From a virus: a stretch of 64,000 bases of DNA. Location of the stretch: positions 1 to 64,000 of IMG/VR virus record IMGVR_UViG_3300035204_001594; one strand, given 5' to 3'. Positions 25,416 through 35,028 of the stretch are shown one piece after another. Within the stretch, counting starts at the first letter, position 1. Each line of letters begins with the position of its first letter. Both the position numbers and the translations under genes were made by a program. Below the pieces are notes generated by a model. That model saw only the letters and a list, made by a program, of their open reading frames with translations, did no database searches and was not told the DNA's origin.

Positions 25416-25753
25416 TACAAGATATTATCGTCATCTGATGTAAAGTCAAGATGTATCCTGAGTAAAGACGGATTTTCTAACAAACAATCCCTAGCTCCTT
25501 CTCCCGAACACTCAACTTCTGATACATCAACCTCAAAAGACGTCTGGCTCATACCAAGTGCAGTTAGTGCGTAATCCGCGGAGTACTCACCAAACACATC
25601 TTCAAGGAGGGAATTCTGGGCATCCCCACGCTTGGTTGGGTATAATTTAATTTCCTTATACGTAAATTTATCCGCACTATCGTGGGCAACCGTATCAAAT
25701 AAGGGTTGTAATTGTTTATTTAAGTCATCGAAATTCGTGTTATAGTTCGACAT
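25415..25753 (-). CDS. Acidic hypothetical protein, 112 aa
   Basis: Small, strongly acidic protein (ends SDDDNIL) with alternating strands. It overlaps the helicase-like gene upstream by 14 nt and the next gene by 1 nt, consistent with an operon. No motif recognised; a DNA-mimic or binding partner is conceivable but not shown. Confidence 0.55.
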   Translation of the reverse strand: MSNYNTNFDDLNKQLQPLFDTVAHDSADKFTYKEIKLYPTKRGDAQNSLLEDVFGEYSADYALTALGMSQTSFEVDVSEVECSGEGARDCLLENPSLLRIHLDFTSDDDNIL

Positions 25754-27170
25754 GTTTTATAGTCCACCCCTTTGATTCATAGTTGCTAAGACGAGAACGA
25801 GCACGGCGAGCTGTCCACACATCAAATGTGTCAGTAAAATCCACTAACAATCCTCTGCTTTTACCTTCTGCCAATCTACACACACGGCCTGGCATTTGAA
25901 CATCTTTAATAGTAGATGCACCTCCGTCAGCCCGTATAATCACAGCAAGCTCAGGAAAATCGACACCCGTACTCCATATACTGGTAGCTATAACTCGTTT
26001 AACCTTACCCGCAGAGAAGTCGGTCTGTAGGGTCTCCACCTCTTTTTTAGTAATAGGGTCACCGTGGAGTAGCCCGTCGTTATGAAACTTTATAGCAGAG
26101 TCTTTAGACATAGGTCCGTGAGCTACCTGAAAATCGGGTAATTTCTGAAGTAAGCTTAAAGCATGTTCAACCTTGTCCACTAAAATTAGCATCTGAGGAT
26201 CCTTTTCCTCAAGCTGAGGAGGTAAGAACTCATAAACTGTTTTAGCTATTAAGGTGTTACGAGCATCATTCTTCCAGTATCCGTGACGCTGACGGCCTAT
26301 ATCGTACGACATGTTTTGAAAGTAAGAACCTGTTTCTACTCCCTCAGCCCCTATAGCAAATACTTCTATAGGAACAACCAGTCCTAGGTCCACGCCGTCC
26401 TGATAATCAACCTTAATTATCTTAGGGCCAAAAAACCCTTCTACAGCTAAGGCCGAATTATCTAATCTGTCGTCCGGGGTAGCTGAATAGGATATAAACT
26501 TACACCCCTTAAATTTTGGGTAAAACTGTAAAAATGAAGGTATTACTAGCTGGTGAACCTCGTCGAACTGGGCCACTTCTATTTTATCTAATTCAATATG
26601 CCCCATAGAACCTACGGTACATACTAAAGGATTGCCTTTTTTATGTATACCTGAGTTCCAGCATCCAGCGGAAGGGAATACGCTCGATAGGCGGTCGTAA
26701 AGCATGTTACACACACTTTTACTTTTCGTGAACACCCCATGTACCTGATTAGGGTACATCTTTACAACCTTCTCTACCATAACGCCCTTACCAAACCCGG
26801 TAAGGGCGTCTACCACCCCACAGCTACTAGAAGCCGTAGCCTCCAGTACCTTTAACTGCCCAGGGCGCAATTCCCCAAGATTCGACATGTCCGCCGGAGG
26901 AAGGGACATTTCAGCTACAATCTTTGTAGTGTGGGGTACCTTTAAATCATCTAAAATACCCTTCACTCTCTGCTCAAATCCTCGGGGAAATAGTAAATAG
27001 CCGGAGTCGTCTGTGTATAACTCTACCCGTTCCTGCTCGTATCGAACAGCCTTACCTGGTTCTCTTACCTGAACGGTTTTCATATAAACTAATTCATTTT
27101 TAACTTTATCGGAGTAAGTACCCGGCGACAGGCGAATATACCTATCTATTATCTCTATAGTTGCAATCAC
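25740..27170 (-). CDS. SF2 helicase, UvsW-like
   Basis: A 476-residue superfamily 2 DNA helicase/translocase of the kind used for fork remodelling and branch migration. Motif I is TGFGKGV (124-130), with Gly where Thr or Ser normally follows the Lys. Motif II is DEVH (in VAQFDEVHQL), motif III is SAT (ISYSATPD), and motif VI is QMPGRVCR. An N-terminal region precedes the helicase core, as in T4 UvsW. It overlaps the SbcC-like gene by 4 nt. Role inferred from family and from neighbours that act on recombination intermediates. Confidence 0.85.
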   Translation of the reverse strand: MIATIEIIDRYIRLSPGTYSDKVKNELVYMKTVQVREPGKAVRYEQERVELYTDDSGYLLFPRGFEQRVKGILDDLKVPHTTKIVAEMSLPPADMSNLGELRPGQLKVLEATASSSCGVVDALTGFGKGVMVEKVVKMYPNQVHGVFTKSKSVCNMLYDRLSSVFPSAGCWNSGIHKKGNPLVCTVGSMGHIELDKIEVAQFDEVHQLVIPSFLQFYPKFKGCKFISYSATPDDRLDNSALAVEGFFGPKIIKVDYQDGVDLGLVVPIEVFAIGAEGVETGSYFQNMSYDIGRQRHGYWKNDARNTLIAKTVYEFLPPQLEEKDPQMLILVDKVEHALSLLQKLPDFQVAHGPMSKDSAIKFHNDGLLHGDPITKKEVETLQTDFSAGKVKRVIATSIWSTGVDFPELAVIIRADGGASTIKDVQMPGRVCRLAEGKSRGLLVDFTDTFDVWTARRARSRLSNYESKGWTIKHVEL

Positions 27171-29338
27171 ATATAACCCTTTAAGTTTATTTGAACCTCA
27201 CCGTAAGACGCTAGGGTCTCACTGTGGGTAATTACAATGAACTGACGGTCAGTTCTTTTACTGATGGATACCAGTTTACTGAAAGTTTCAGCCACGTCTT
27301 TGGCGTTTTCTTCCTGCATAGATCCGGTAGGCTCATCTAAAGCCAACACACCTAGACTACTGGCGAATACATCGTTTACAGATAGTAAGTACGCTATGCT
27401 GACCTGCTGCTTCTGGCCACCAGACAACCTACTAGCTCTGTGCTCTAGCCCATCTGATTTCTTCACCATAAATTGTAGATCGCTATCAACCCAAGCGCTG
27501 AAACTGGCGTCCACCATGGTTAAGTACTCGTCTAACTTAGCGTTAATTTCATTTAAATACTGAGCGGAGACCAATTTAGGGAGATTATTTTTATGTAGAA
27601 TCTCTATAGCCTTCTCTAGCAACGAACGATACTGCTTAATAGGTTCTGCGGACGCTGCTCTATCTTGTAATATATCTAGCTTTTCCTGTGCTCTATTTAA
27701 CTCCTCGGTTTTAGCTGAAACGGCACCAAGTAGAGACGCGTGCTTTGTCTGTAAATCAACGATATGCGCTTGTTTGGACTCAAGCACCTTTAGTCGTGTG
27801 GCATCAGGCTCACCTGTTCCCCCCAATAGGTCAAGCGTACTGGTACCGTTAGTAATCCCAGAGTCGTAGGTTTGTAACCGGCTGTTAGCACTGCTTATGT
27901 TGCTCTCTAAGGTAGTCTTTGCCCTAACTAAGTCTTCGTGGCGGGTAATATCTTCATTGCACTTATCCGTCTCGTTCTGATCCACAGGACGGGCTTCTGC
28001 CAGCTGGGATACACGATCCTTGCATCTAGAGATATGTTCCTGTATTCGATTTACAGCTGAATTATGCCGTTCCTGCTCTAACTCGTAATCAGAAAACTCC
28101 TTTTGCTTTAAACTTACGGCGGTAAGAAGCTCTGTAATTTGGGTATAGACGAGGGTCAGTTCCGCCTCTTTCTCTTTAAGCTGAGGCAGGTCTACTTTAT
28201 CAGTACGCTGACCGCACTCAGGACAGCAGCCTAGGTCGGCCAGCTTTATCTTCTTTTGAAGCTCTCTTAAAGACAGTTGAACATCCCCAGCTTTACCCCG
28301 CAATTCCTCTACCTGAGAGTCTGCGGGTTTGCTGCCCTCCGGAGCGACTGGCTCTATCAAGGAGCTTTTTCCTCGCTCATACTCCTCCAGTTCAGCCTTA
28401 GCTTCTGTTAGATCTTTCCAGGCCTGAATTCTATACTCAAGTGTCGCCAAAGACTCTTTTGCGGATGCGGCAGCTTGTTCGCTACTAGCCCATTTTGTTA
28501 AAATATCCTTTTCGTCCAGACGCATCTGCTCTAAACGAGCTTCCATAGTAACTTTCTGGTCCTTAAAAGACTCTATCTCTGCTGCGACTCGCTGGTACTT
28601 AACCAAATTAGCCTCAGCCTCTTTTAATATAGCCACTTCGTTGTTTAGTGCTGAAATATCCGTACTCTCTACCTCCGCTTGAATTGTTTCCGCCTCATTT
28701 TCGCAAGTAGATCGCTCACTAAGTATTAGGTCTAGGTCCTTTTGAAGCAAATCGACTTCAGTACCTACATCGGGGACGGTATAGCTGGATAAGCTCTCCC
28801 GTAGTTTAGATCGAGATATTTCCATCTCATTAACCCTAGTGAGTACGTGGATAGTTTCCTGGAACTTCGCAGGGGTGGCGCTAGCCGGGTAGGTAATTTG
28901 ATCTTGATCTATAATAAGATGAGAATCAATTACCTTAGGCGATACAGGCAGCATCTTAAGCAAAAGCTCATTGGCCTCTCTGGCCGTATAGGCTTCTTCT
29001 ATGATTTCACCTTCCTGAGTGGTAACCGCTATTCTAGGTATATCTAACTTCTTAAAGATTGCGTTATCCGCTAGGGGTTTGGTGATTTCTAGGATACGGC
29101 TGCCTAAGCTCCAACTAACGGTAAAGTAAGAGGGTTCTGCGCTGGGAGTACCCCAGGATACCCATGAGGAGCCGCTACCAGGAATATTGTTTGTTAAAGA
29201 AGACTTAATCATAGTGAGAAGTGTAGACTTCCCGCAGCCTATAGGCCCCGTAATTGTAGTTAATGTGTCTCCGAATAAAAACTCGAAGGAACCTTTCAAT
29301 AGGCCTACGTTGGAGCCCTTAACTGATAATAGTTTCAT
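27167..29338 (-). CDS. SbcC/Rad50-like SMC-type ATPase (gp46-like)
   Basis: ATPase subunit of an SbcCD/Mre11-Rad50-type nuclease, 723 residues. It has Walker A GPIGCGKST (31-39), a long coiled coil, the zinc hook CPEC (in LGCCPECGQR), and then the second half of the coil. The ABC signature is LSGGQKQQ and Walker B is VLALDEPT, followed by a His-loop region VITHSE. Partner of the phosphoesterase at 29850. Together they process double-strand ends for recombination. Confidence 0.93.
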   Translation of the reverse strand: MKLLSVKGSNVGLLKGSFEFLFGDTLTTITGPIGCGKSTLLTMIKSSLTNNIPGSGSSWVSWGTPSAEPSYFTVSWSLGSRILEITKPLADNAIFKKLDIPRIAVTTQEGEIIEEAYTAREANELLLKMLPVSPKVIDSHLIIDQDQITYPASATPAKFQETIHVLTRVNEMEISRSKLRESLSSYTVPDVGTEVDLLQKDLDLILSERSTCENEAETIQAEVESTDISALNNEVAILKEAEANLVKYQRVAAEIESFKDQKVTMEARLEQMRLDEKDILTKWASSEQAAASAKESLATLEYRIQAWKDLTEAKAELEEYERGKSSLIEPVAPEGSKPADSQVEELRGKAGDVQLSLRELQKKIKLADLGCCPECGQRTDKVDLPQLKEKEAELTLVYTQITELLTAVSLKQKEFSDYELEQERHNSAVNRIQEHISRCKDRVSQLAEARPVDQNETDKCNEDITRHEDLVRAKTTLESNISSANSRLQTYDSGITNGTSTLDLLGGTGEPDATRLKVLESKQAHIVDLQTKHASLLGAVSAKTEELNRAQEKLDILQDRAASAEPIKQYRSLLEKAIEILHKNNLPKLVSAQYLNEINAKLDEYLTMVDASFSAWVDSDLQFMVKKSDGLEHRASRLSGGQKQQVSIAYLLSVNDVFASSLGVLALDEPTGSMQEENAKDVAETFSKLVSISKRTDRQFIVITHSETLASYGEVQINLKGYM

Positions 29339-29349
29339 GTACGTATATC

Positions 29350-29850
29350 CTAGCCCTTTTTCTGACGACCTCGACTGCGAATCTCTACCCCAGCTCGCCT
29401 CACAGTACTAGCCATACACGGTACGCTAACTCCGTATATTTCAGCCAAATCCTTCAGGGTTATCCCCTGGGAGTACTTCTCGGCAATCTCCTCCTCTAAA
29501 CCGTACAGCTTAGGGGTGCGGCCTCTGATAGGCCGGGTGGTTTCCTTTACAGTAATTTTTTGAGTACTGGTATTACTATCATCCAGCTCAATCTCAATCT
29601 CAGTAACATGCCCTTGATTAGGCGTACCTTTCGGTTTGCCGTCAACTTCTTCTTTTGCCATATCGTTACTCTGCTGCACTGCGGTTTTCTGATCTATAGG
29701 TTCGACCGCCCGAGGTATACCGTTTATTAAGGGGTTAGGGTCGGTAGACTTCTGCTTACGTTTGTACGTAGGCAGGTCGTCGTCCTCATCCGAATCCTTA
29801 TTAACTTGAAGATGTAGGGGTTTAACATATTCGAACTCACCAACTTCCAT
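29350..29850 (-). CDS. Helix-turn-helix DNA-binding protein
   Basis: A 166-residue protein. The C-terminal 55 residues have a helix-turn-helix like that of resolvases and small regulators (GITLKDLAEIYGVSVPCMASTVRRAG) preceded by GRTPKLYG. The N-terminal 110 residues are polar and probably disordered. It lies between the two nuclease-subunit genes, with a 1-nt overlap to the upstream gene. It could regulate the operon or act in DNA transactions; there is no catalytic domain. Confidence 0.75.
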   Translation of the reverse strand: MEVGEFEYVKPLHLQVNKDSDEDDDLPTYKRKQKSTDPNPLINGIPRAVEPIDQKTAVQQSNDMAKEEVDGKPKGTPNQGHVTEIEIELDDSNTSTQKITVKETTRPIRGRTPKLYGLEEEIAEKYSQGITLKDLAEIYGVSVPCMASTVRRAGVEIRSRGRQKKG

Positions 29851-30947
29851 TATCCGACTCCTAGCTTTTTACGTAATTGTTCTGAGGCATGCTCTGCCCC
29901 AGACTCCAACACTTCGTTTAAAAAGGACCTTAAATCTTTATCCTCATCGCTAACAACATTTTTAACTATCTCTTTTGTGTCTACAATCCCTGACTCTAGA
30001 GATAACCTTTCCACTTCCATAACTGTTCGTGAAGGTTTTAGTCTAACAAAAAGATGGGCGTTTTGCTTAAGAATTTCCAGCTCTTTATCAAAATTATCCT
30101 CTGCGTATATATCTACATGTACTCGAGGCTTCTGTATGCCTGCGTACCCGGGGGTATCCGCTTTCAGCACCTCGGATAGCAGGGATGCCATATCCTTACC
30201 GTTATATATATTTGCCTTAAAAAAGGGCCTAGTCTGTAGAGGAACGTTGGTAACGGTTAAATCTGAGTCTATCCGAAAGAAGACTTTATCTGCGGGTTCA
30301 TTAGACCTGTGCATCCACATAGATCCTGGGTAATGGAAGTGAGTGGAATGCTCGGCTCCTACGAAGTGCATAGTTTGGTGAATGTCTCCCATAAGGCACA
30401 ACTTACACTTACCGTCGAACCAATTTAGGTCATAATCTCCTAAGTCTACCGCGGCCTCGGATAGGCCTAGTTCGGCCACAGCTTGGTCGGCGAATCCGTG
30501 AAGAATAAGTATATCTGAGTACCGCTCATTACCGTTCGTACTCATCCATTCTTCCCACTCCCTTCTCGGCCGCCAGTTGTACCCTGTGACATCGAAGTCA
30601 CCGAATAGAAAGGATTCCCCTTCTAGGTTGGTGGCCACACCGGCTTCTCCTCCCTCTAGCTCTAATCTACGGAATCCTCGTTCGTGGTTTCCGTCTATGT
30701 AGTACACAGGCGCTTGACATTTTCTTAAAATTTGTCTTAATTTGATTACATGATCGTCTCCTATACGAGGGGAGTCCACTTGGTCTCCCCCTAGTATAAG
30801 AGCTTCACAAGGCACATCAGGAGAGTTACAGTAATCCACAACCTGCTCCAGGGCGACTAGATCGTCCCCCTTAAGCTCCTGGTTGTGTTTGTACACTGAT
30901 TCTCTAGCCTGTAGGTCTGCGCAAAACACGAGACAGCTATTCGTCAT
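29850..30947 (-). CDS. SbcD/Mre11-like metallophosphoesterase (gp47-like)
   Basis: Nuclease subunit, partner of the SbcC-like ATPase, 365 residues. Calcineurin-type motifs: Asp11 in CADLQ, GGD (53-55), DGNHE (85-89), LILHGF and MGDIH. In most family members the first motif is D-x-H; here it is D-x-Gln. The C-terminal 120 residues are helical and acidic like the capping domain. Co-encoded with the ATPase, separated only by the helix-turn-helix gene. Confidence 0.88.
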   Translation of the reverse strand: MTNSCLVFCADLQARESVYKHNQELKGDDLVALEQVVDYCNSPDVPCEALILGGDQVDSPRIGDDHVIKLRQILRKCQAPVYYIDGNHERGFRRLELEGGEAGVATNLEGESFLFGDFDVTGYNWRPRREWEEWMSTNGNERYSDILILHGFADQAVAELGLSEAAVDLGDYDLNWFDGKCKLCLMGDIHQTMHFVGAEHSTHFHYPGSMWMHRSNEPADKVFFRIDSDLTVTNVPLQTRPFFKANIYNGKDMASLLSEVLKADTPGYAGIQKPRVHVDIYAEDNFDKELEILKQNAHLFVRLKPSRTVMEVERLSLESGIVDTKEIVKNVVSDEDKDLRSFLNEVLESGAEHASEQLRKKLGVG

Positions 30948-31255
30948 TCAAACGGTCCTATGAATTTTCGGGAGTATAAAACGAGGCTTACACAACAAGA
31001 TACACACCAAGTTATAAGCCATCGGTCAGGACCCCACACTAGAATAAGCGCAGGTACACTCACTGTAAGTAGTGATGTGTGGTAAGTTAAACAAATAGGG
31101 CAGGCAATGAGTCTTTTTATAAAGGTATCGCTCATCTCTGCCCATGCGATTAAGTTTTCAAAAATAGAGGTGTGGTGTATGGTCCACACCATAAAATACG
31201 AAACGAGCCCGTATAAAAGCCCGTTTAAAAATAAACTGATTATTTCCATGTTCAC
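30944..31255 (-). CDS. Small membrane protein with CPIC motif
   Basis: A 103-residue protein with three or so hydrophobic segments and the motif CPICLTYHTSLL near its middle. This resembles the DUF1360 family of small bacterial and phage membrane proteins. Function unknown. Its stop overlaps the start of the nuclease-subunit gene by 4 nt (30944-30947). Confidence 0.7.
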   Translation of the reverse strand: MNMEIISLFLNGLLYGLVSYFMVWTIHHTSIFENLIAWAEMSDTFIKRLIACPICLTYHTSLLTVSVPALILVWGPDRWLITWCVSCCVSLVLYSRKFIGPFE

Positions 31256-31268
31256 TCTTTATTACTGA

Positions 31269-31436
31269 TTAGGATTGATTTAGTACCCTGCTGGCGGCGA
31301 ACCCGCAAGCTAGGACACAAACTAAGCCTAACCAAAACGATATGTAAAATACAAATACGGTGGTCCCCACTAAAAAGGCTAAATCTGAAAATGTAGATTG
31401 ATCGTCACTGATCACGGTTCTCCTCATCTCGAACAT
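31269..31436 (-). CDS. Small single-pass membrane protein, 52-55 aa
   Basis: Too short for routine calling. In the minus strand an ATG at 31436 (MFEMRR) or 31427 (MRRT) opens a frame that ends with TAA at 31269. After a polar N-terminus (DDQSTFSD) comes a hydrophobic membrane-length segment (LVGTTVFVFYISFWLGLVCV), then a short basic tail. No strong ribosome-binding site is seen. It fills the gap between two other small membrane-type genes. Function unknown. Confidence 0.45.
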   Translation of the reverse strand: MFEMRRTVISDDQSTFSDLAFLVGTTVFVFYISFWLGLVCVLACGFAASRVLNQS

Positions 31437-31501
31437 ATACCCAACACGAATAACGGTAAATTTTATGTCTAGGGGAGTTTTATAGGGGTTCTACGGGAGT
31501 T

Positions 31502-31747
31502 TTATAATAGTGGTTTTTGTTTTTTAGGATGAGCTTGGTCTGAGTCGCTATGGGCGGGCTCTCTTGGGTCTATAGGATCCGGTGTAATGGTAGTGCTTTC
31601 TTTCGTTTGGTACAGGGTGTCTAGATCCCCAACGCTCTTAACAGGCATATTACCTGTGGGTTCTGTTGAGGCGTCCGCACCCATCATATTCCTGCGTCTG
31701 AGGAATGCGTCCGGGCTTGTTGATTTTACTGAGTCGGGGGTTGTCAT
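31502..31747 (-). CDS. Hypothetical disordered protein, 81 aa
   Basis: A short polar, Pro/Ser/Asp-rich protein with no hydrophobic core, probably disordered. Its ATG overlaps the stop of the upstream gene (ATGA at 31744-31747), which supports translational coupling and coding status. Function unknown. Confidence 0.5.
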   Translation of the reverse strand: MTTPDSVKSTSPDAFLRRRNMMGADASTEPTGNMPVKSVGDLDTLYQTKESTTITPDPIDPREPAHSDSDQAHPKKQKPLL

Positions 31748-31965
31748 TGTGAGGAGTCATCCGATTCTGCTATGGGAGCCGATGTCTCGAGCTCCCGGGT
31801 TATAGAGGCTATCGCTACCGTAAAGCAGTCTTTACAGCACCGCATAATAGCCTCCATTATAGCACAGAGGTGTTTCCCCACGTATAATATAACTACTATT
31901 AACTGTAAAAGTAGTCTATATAAAGTTGCTAAGTATTGAGTTTTGGTGGATAATTCTGTATCCAT
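31744..31965 (-). CDS. Small membrane protein, 73 aa
   Basis: A hydrophobic segment (LLLQLIVVILYVG) is followed by a Cys-containing amphipathic helix (MRCCKDCF) and an acidic tail. It starts 26 nt from the divergent terminase gene and is the first gene of the minus-strand operon. Function unknown. Confidence 0.5.
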   Translation of the reverse strand: MDTELSTKTQYLATLYRLLLQLIVVILYVGKHLCAIMEAIMRCCKDCFTVAIASITRELETSAPIAESDDSSQ

Positions 31966-31991
31966 ATAGGTTATAGTTCTCCTAGGTATTT

Positions 31992-34982
31992 ATGGCAGAT
32001 TCAAAAAAAGAAAAATTTAAAGAAGAAGGTAAGTCGGTTTCATCCTTTATCGATCAATTACCCGACTGGGCAAAAGATACGGTTCAGTCCTGTCAGCACT
32101 ACAGAGACATAGATAAGATCGACGATAAAGTATTTTCCCTACCTACAGATCAGGTAAAGGCGCTAAACGATGCTATTCCGGAGGGTCTGTACGAATCTTT
32201 CGTTAAACAGATGGTGTCCCAGAAAAAGTGGGACGAGTCCCCTATAAAGTTAACGTCAATGTTGAGGCTAAACGGCAAGCCCTTCACGCTGTCTAAGCAT
32301 AGGTTTTTTGAACCCATGTTTTACTCAGATCTACCCCCCAGGATGCTTTTGGTCTGCGCTCGGCAGGTGGGTAAGGCGCTGGCGTTAAGTACGCCTATCC
32401 CTACACCTACAGGTACTGCCTGTATAGAAAGCCTTCGAGTAGGGGACTTTGTACTAGGCCCGGATGGGGAGCCCACAGAAGTTATAGCGACATCCGATGT
32501 AATACCTGACGCAACAGCCTACAAAGTGTGTTTTAATGACGGTACTTCAGTATCCGCTTGCGAGGATCACCAATGGACCGTATATCAATCTGTTAAAAGG
32601 CGCGGAGGCAACGAGAAAGACTACCTAGAGTGGAGAGAGCAGACCTTAACTACCAAACAGTTATCTGATAGGGGTTTACGTAAACCCGGAGGTGAGTATA
32701 GATTTTCACTACCTCAAGTACACCCTGTTCAACTTCCCGAAGCGGACCTGCCCATAGAGCCTTACGCTTTTGGGGTTTGGTTGGGCGACGGTCACTCAGC
32801 AGGGGGAAGAGTATCCTCCAGTGTTGAAGACTCAGCTATATCTGACAGAATTAAAGAATCTTATAAGGTATCTGGCCCAAATTTGATACCCTCCTCCTCA
32901 AAAGCTACATGGTTCTCAATACACGGCATAAGAAAGCACTTGGTAGCTCTAAGTGTATTTAATAATAAACACATACCCCTCGCATACTTACGCTCCAGCC
33001 TTATCCAGAGGCAGGCGCTTCTACAAGGAATTATGGATACCGATGGAACTGTTTCTAAAAAGGGGCTGTGTAGTGTGGGCTTCTCCAATAAACGTCTCGC
33101 AGATGATACGGCCCAATTACTAAACAGTTTGGGCTTTATTGTAAAGAGGCGGACTAAGCAACCTAACTACCCTGGATCCAAACTTCACTACCTGATGAGC
33201 TTTACAGCTAGAGCAGACTTCCCTGTATTTCATCTACCTCGAAAATTTGCTAGACAGAAAACAAAAGAAGAGGCTAGAGGTAAACCTCGCCAAACCCTAC
33301 ATAAGAAAATTACATCCATCGAGCCTGTAGATTCGCAGCCTATGTGCTGTATAGAGGTATCTAATGAAGATAACCTATATCTGTGTGGAGAAGGGTGGAT
33401 TCCTACGCATAACAGCACCCACATGGCAGCACAGGGTGTACTACAGGCAGCTGCACTAGATCGATTTAAGGTTCTGTTCTTGGCTCCGCAGTTCGAGCAA
33501 ATTAGAAGGTTTTCTCATCAATATATAAAGCAGTTTGTTCAAGAATCGTTTTTAAAGGACATGATCACAGACCGAACCACTATGGATTCTGTGCTTCAAA
33601 AGACTTTTAAAAACAAGTCAGAGCTATTCTTTTCCTTTGCTTTACTTAGCGTAGAGAGGGTTAGGGGTTTGGCAGTAGACGCTATACGGCTGGATGAGAT
33701 TCAGGACCTTCAACCAGACTTTCTCGATATTATTCGTGAATGTATGTCAGCTTCGTCTAGGCGGTCTGAGATGTACACAGGTACTAGTAAAACTGTAGAT
33801 AACCTAATAGAGCAACTAAGGCTCCAGTCTTCTCAAGCAGAATGGTTTATGAAGTGCGAGGCCTGCAATCACTGGAACATCCCTACCGTAGAGGGCTCAG
33901 GCCCAGGCTTAGGAGTAGGGGCCATGTTAGGACCAGAAGGTCTTTGCTGTGCCAAATGTAAACGATTAATTAACCCTGAAAAGGGAGTGTGGATACACAA
34001 GTTCCCGGAGCGTGTGGGTTTCTTCCCCAGTTACCATATTCCTCAAGTTGTAGCCCCTATACATTACGCCAATCAGAAAAACTGGAAATCTCTACTCTAT
34101 AAAAAGGAAGAGATGGCTCCCGCCAGATTTATTAATGAAATTTTAGGGGAAGCGTGTGACGAGGGGCAGCGCTTAGTTAGTAAAACGGAACTAGAAACGG
34201 CGTCCTGCCTTAACGTAAACACCTTGGAAGAGGCTTTGAAGGTCAGGGGCAGATATACCGACGTCATACTGGGGGTAGACTGGGGCGGTAAGGGAGAACG
34301 TATGCAATCCTTTACAGCAGTGGCTGCCATGGGTCTGAGACCCGACAGTAATCGACTCGAGGTATTCTTTGCAAAGGTATACCCTGCACTTATGGATCCC
34401 GTAGAAGAGACTAAAAGTGTGGTGGGTTTATTCTCTGCCTTAAAGGGTAGTGGTATCGCACACGATGTGGCCGTAGCGGGCGAGATTCGCCGTAGTCTTA
34501 TGCGTGAAATAGGCCTTAATGAGCAGAACCTATTTAACTGTAGGTACTCGCCGGGAATGATTTCAAAGCACTTTATAGAATTTAAACCCGCTAGCGACGT
34601 TAATCCCGTTAGTTACTACAATATCGATAGAAATAGGTTACTAGCTGCCGTGTGTCTATCTATAAAAGGCAAACAATTGCTTTTTCCCGACTATGAATCC
34701 ATGGGTAATGAAGCGGGTAAGAACATCATGGACCATTTTTTAGCCATCTACGAAGAGACAACCGAAACTGCTCACGGCAGGGAGCAGAAATTCATTAAAC
34801 GTAACCCCGGTATGCCTGACGACTTCTTACATGCCTGCGGTTTCGCATGCGCTACTATGTGGTCTCGTTACGAGCATACCATGCCTCGTCTAGATGAGGT
34901 GTTTATGGACCCTATGACGTCAGAGGAGATCGATTTAATAGAGCCTCCGCGTTTTGATAGCAATGATTTTTGGGCGGATTAG
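31992..34982 (+). CDS. Terminase large subunit (TerL) interrupted by an intein
   Basis: ATP-driven DNA packaging motor and genome-cutting nuclease. The precursor is 996 residues; removal of residues 129-474 would give a 650-residue mature protein. The join rebuilds the Walker A motif CARQVGK-STHMAAQG. Walker B is RLDEIQD. The C-terminal nuclease has VDWGGKGER (first Asp) and MPDDFLHA (late Asp). A CEAC...CCAKC zinc-like pair (about residues 618-660) lies between the ATPase and nuclease domains. It is the only plus-strand gene in its neighbourhood, divergent from the replication operon. A hairpin follows its stop. Confidence 0.95.
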   Translation: MADSKKEKFKEEGKSVSSFIDQLPDWAKDTVQSCQHYRDIDKIDDKVFSLPTDQVKALNDAIPEGLYESFVKQMVSQKKWDESPIKLTSMLRLNGKPFTLSKHRFFEPMFYSDLPPRMLLVCARQVGKALALSTPIPTPTGTACIESLRVGDFVLGPDGEPTEVIATSDVIPDATAYKVCFNDGTSVSACEDHQWTVYQSVKRRGGNEKDYLEWREQTLTTKQLSDRGLRKPGGEYRFSLPQVHPVQLPEADLPIEPYAFGVWLGDGHSAGGRVSSSVEDSAISDRIKESYKVSGPNLIPSSSKATWFSIHGIRKHLVALSVFNNKHIPLAYLRSSLIQRQALLQGIMDTDGTVSKKGLCSVGFSNKRLADDTAQLLNSLGFIVKRRTKQPNYPGSKLHYLMSFTARADFPVFHLPRKFARQKTKEEARGKPRQTLHKKITSIEPVDSQPMCCIEVSNEDNLYLCGEGWIPTHNSTHMAAQGVLQAAALDRFKVLFLAPQFEQIRRFSHQYIKQFVQESFLKDMITDRTTMDSVLQKTFKNKSELFFSFALLSVERVRGLAVDAIRLDEIQDLQPDFLDIIRECMSASSRRSEMYTGTSKTVDNLIEQLRLQSSQAEWFMKCEACNHWNIPTVEGSGPGLGVGAMLGPEGLCCAKCKRLINPEKGVWIHKFPERVGFFPSYHIPQVVAPIHYANQKNWKSLLYKKEEMAPARFINEILGEACDEGQRLVSKTELETASCLNVNTLEEALKVRGRYTDVILGVDWGGKGERMQSFTAVAAMGLRPDSNRLEVFFAKVYPALMDPVEETKSVVGLFSALKGSGIAHDVAVAGEIRRSLMREIGLNEQNLFNCRYSPGMISKHFIEFKPASDVNPVSYYNIDRNRLLAAVCLSIKGKQLLFPDYESMGNEAGKNIMDHFLAIYEETTETAHGREQKFIKRNPGMPDDFLHACGFACATMWSRYEHTMPRLDEVFMDPMTSEEIDLIEPPRFDSNDFWAD
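32376..33413 (+). other. Class 3-type intein with LAGLIDADG endonuclease domain
   Basis: A self-splicing protein element of 346 residues within TerL. It starts with Ala (ALALSTPIPTPTG) directly after the Walker A Lys, and ends PTHN before Ser475. With no Cys or Ser at position 1, the standard pathway is excluded. The residues that define class 3 inteins are present: Trp in block B two after the block-B His (DHQW, intein residues 64-67), Cys in block F (the second Cys of MCCIEV, intein residue 325), and Thr in block G before the His-Asn end (intein residues 344-346). Two LAGLIDADG-like motifs, FGVWLGDGH and LQGIMDTDG, indicate a homing endonuclease that would target intein-free TerL genes. Confidence 0.92.
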
Positions 34983-35028
34983 ATCCTAAATAGCTAAACT
35001 TTTAGGGGGGCGGCACCTACTAACTTAA

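Noticed and set aside
32376-33413. Standard (class 1) intein
   Set aside because: Position 1 is Ala and not Cys or Ser, and the class 3 residues are present.
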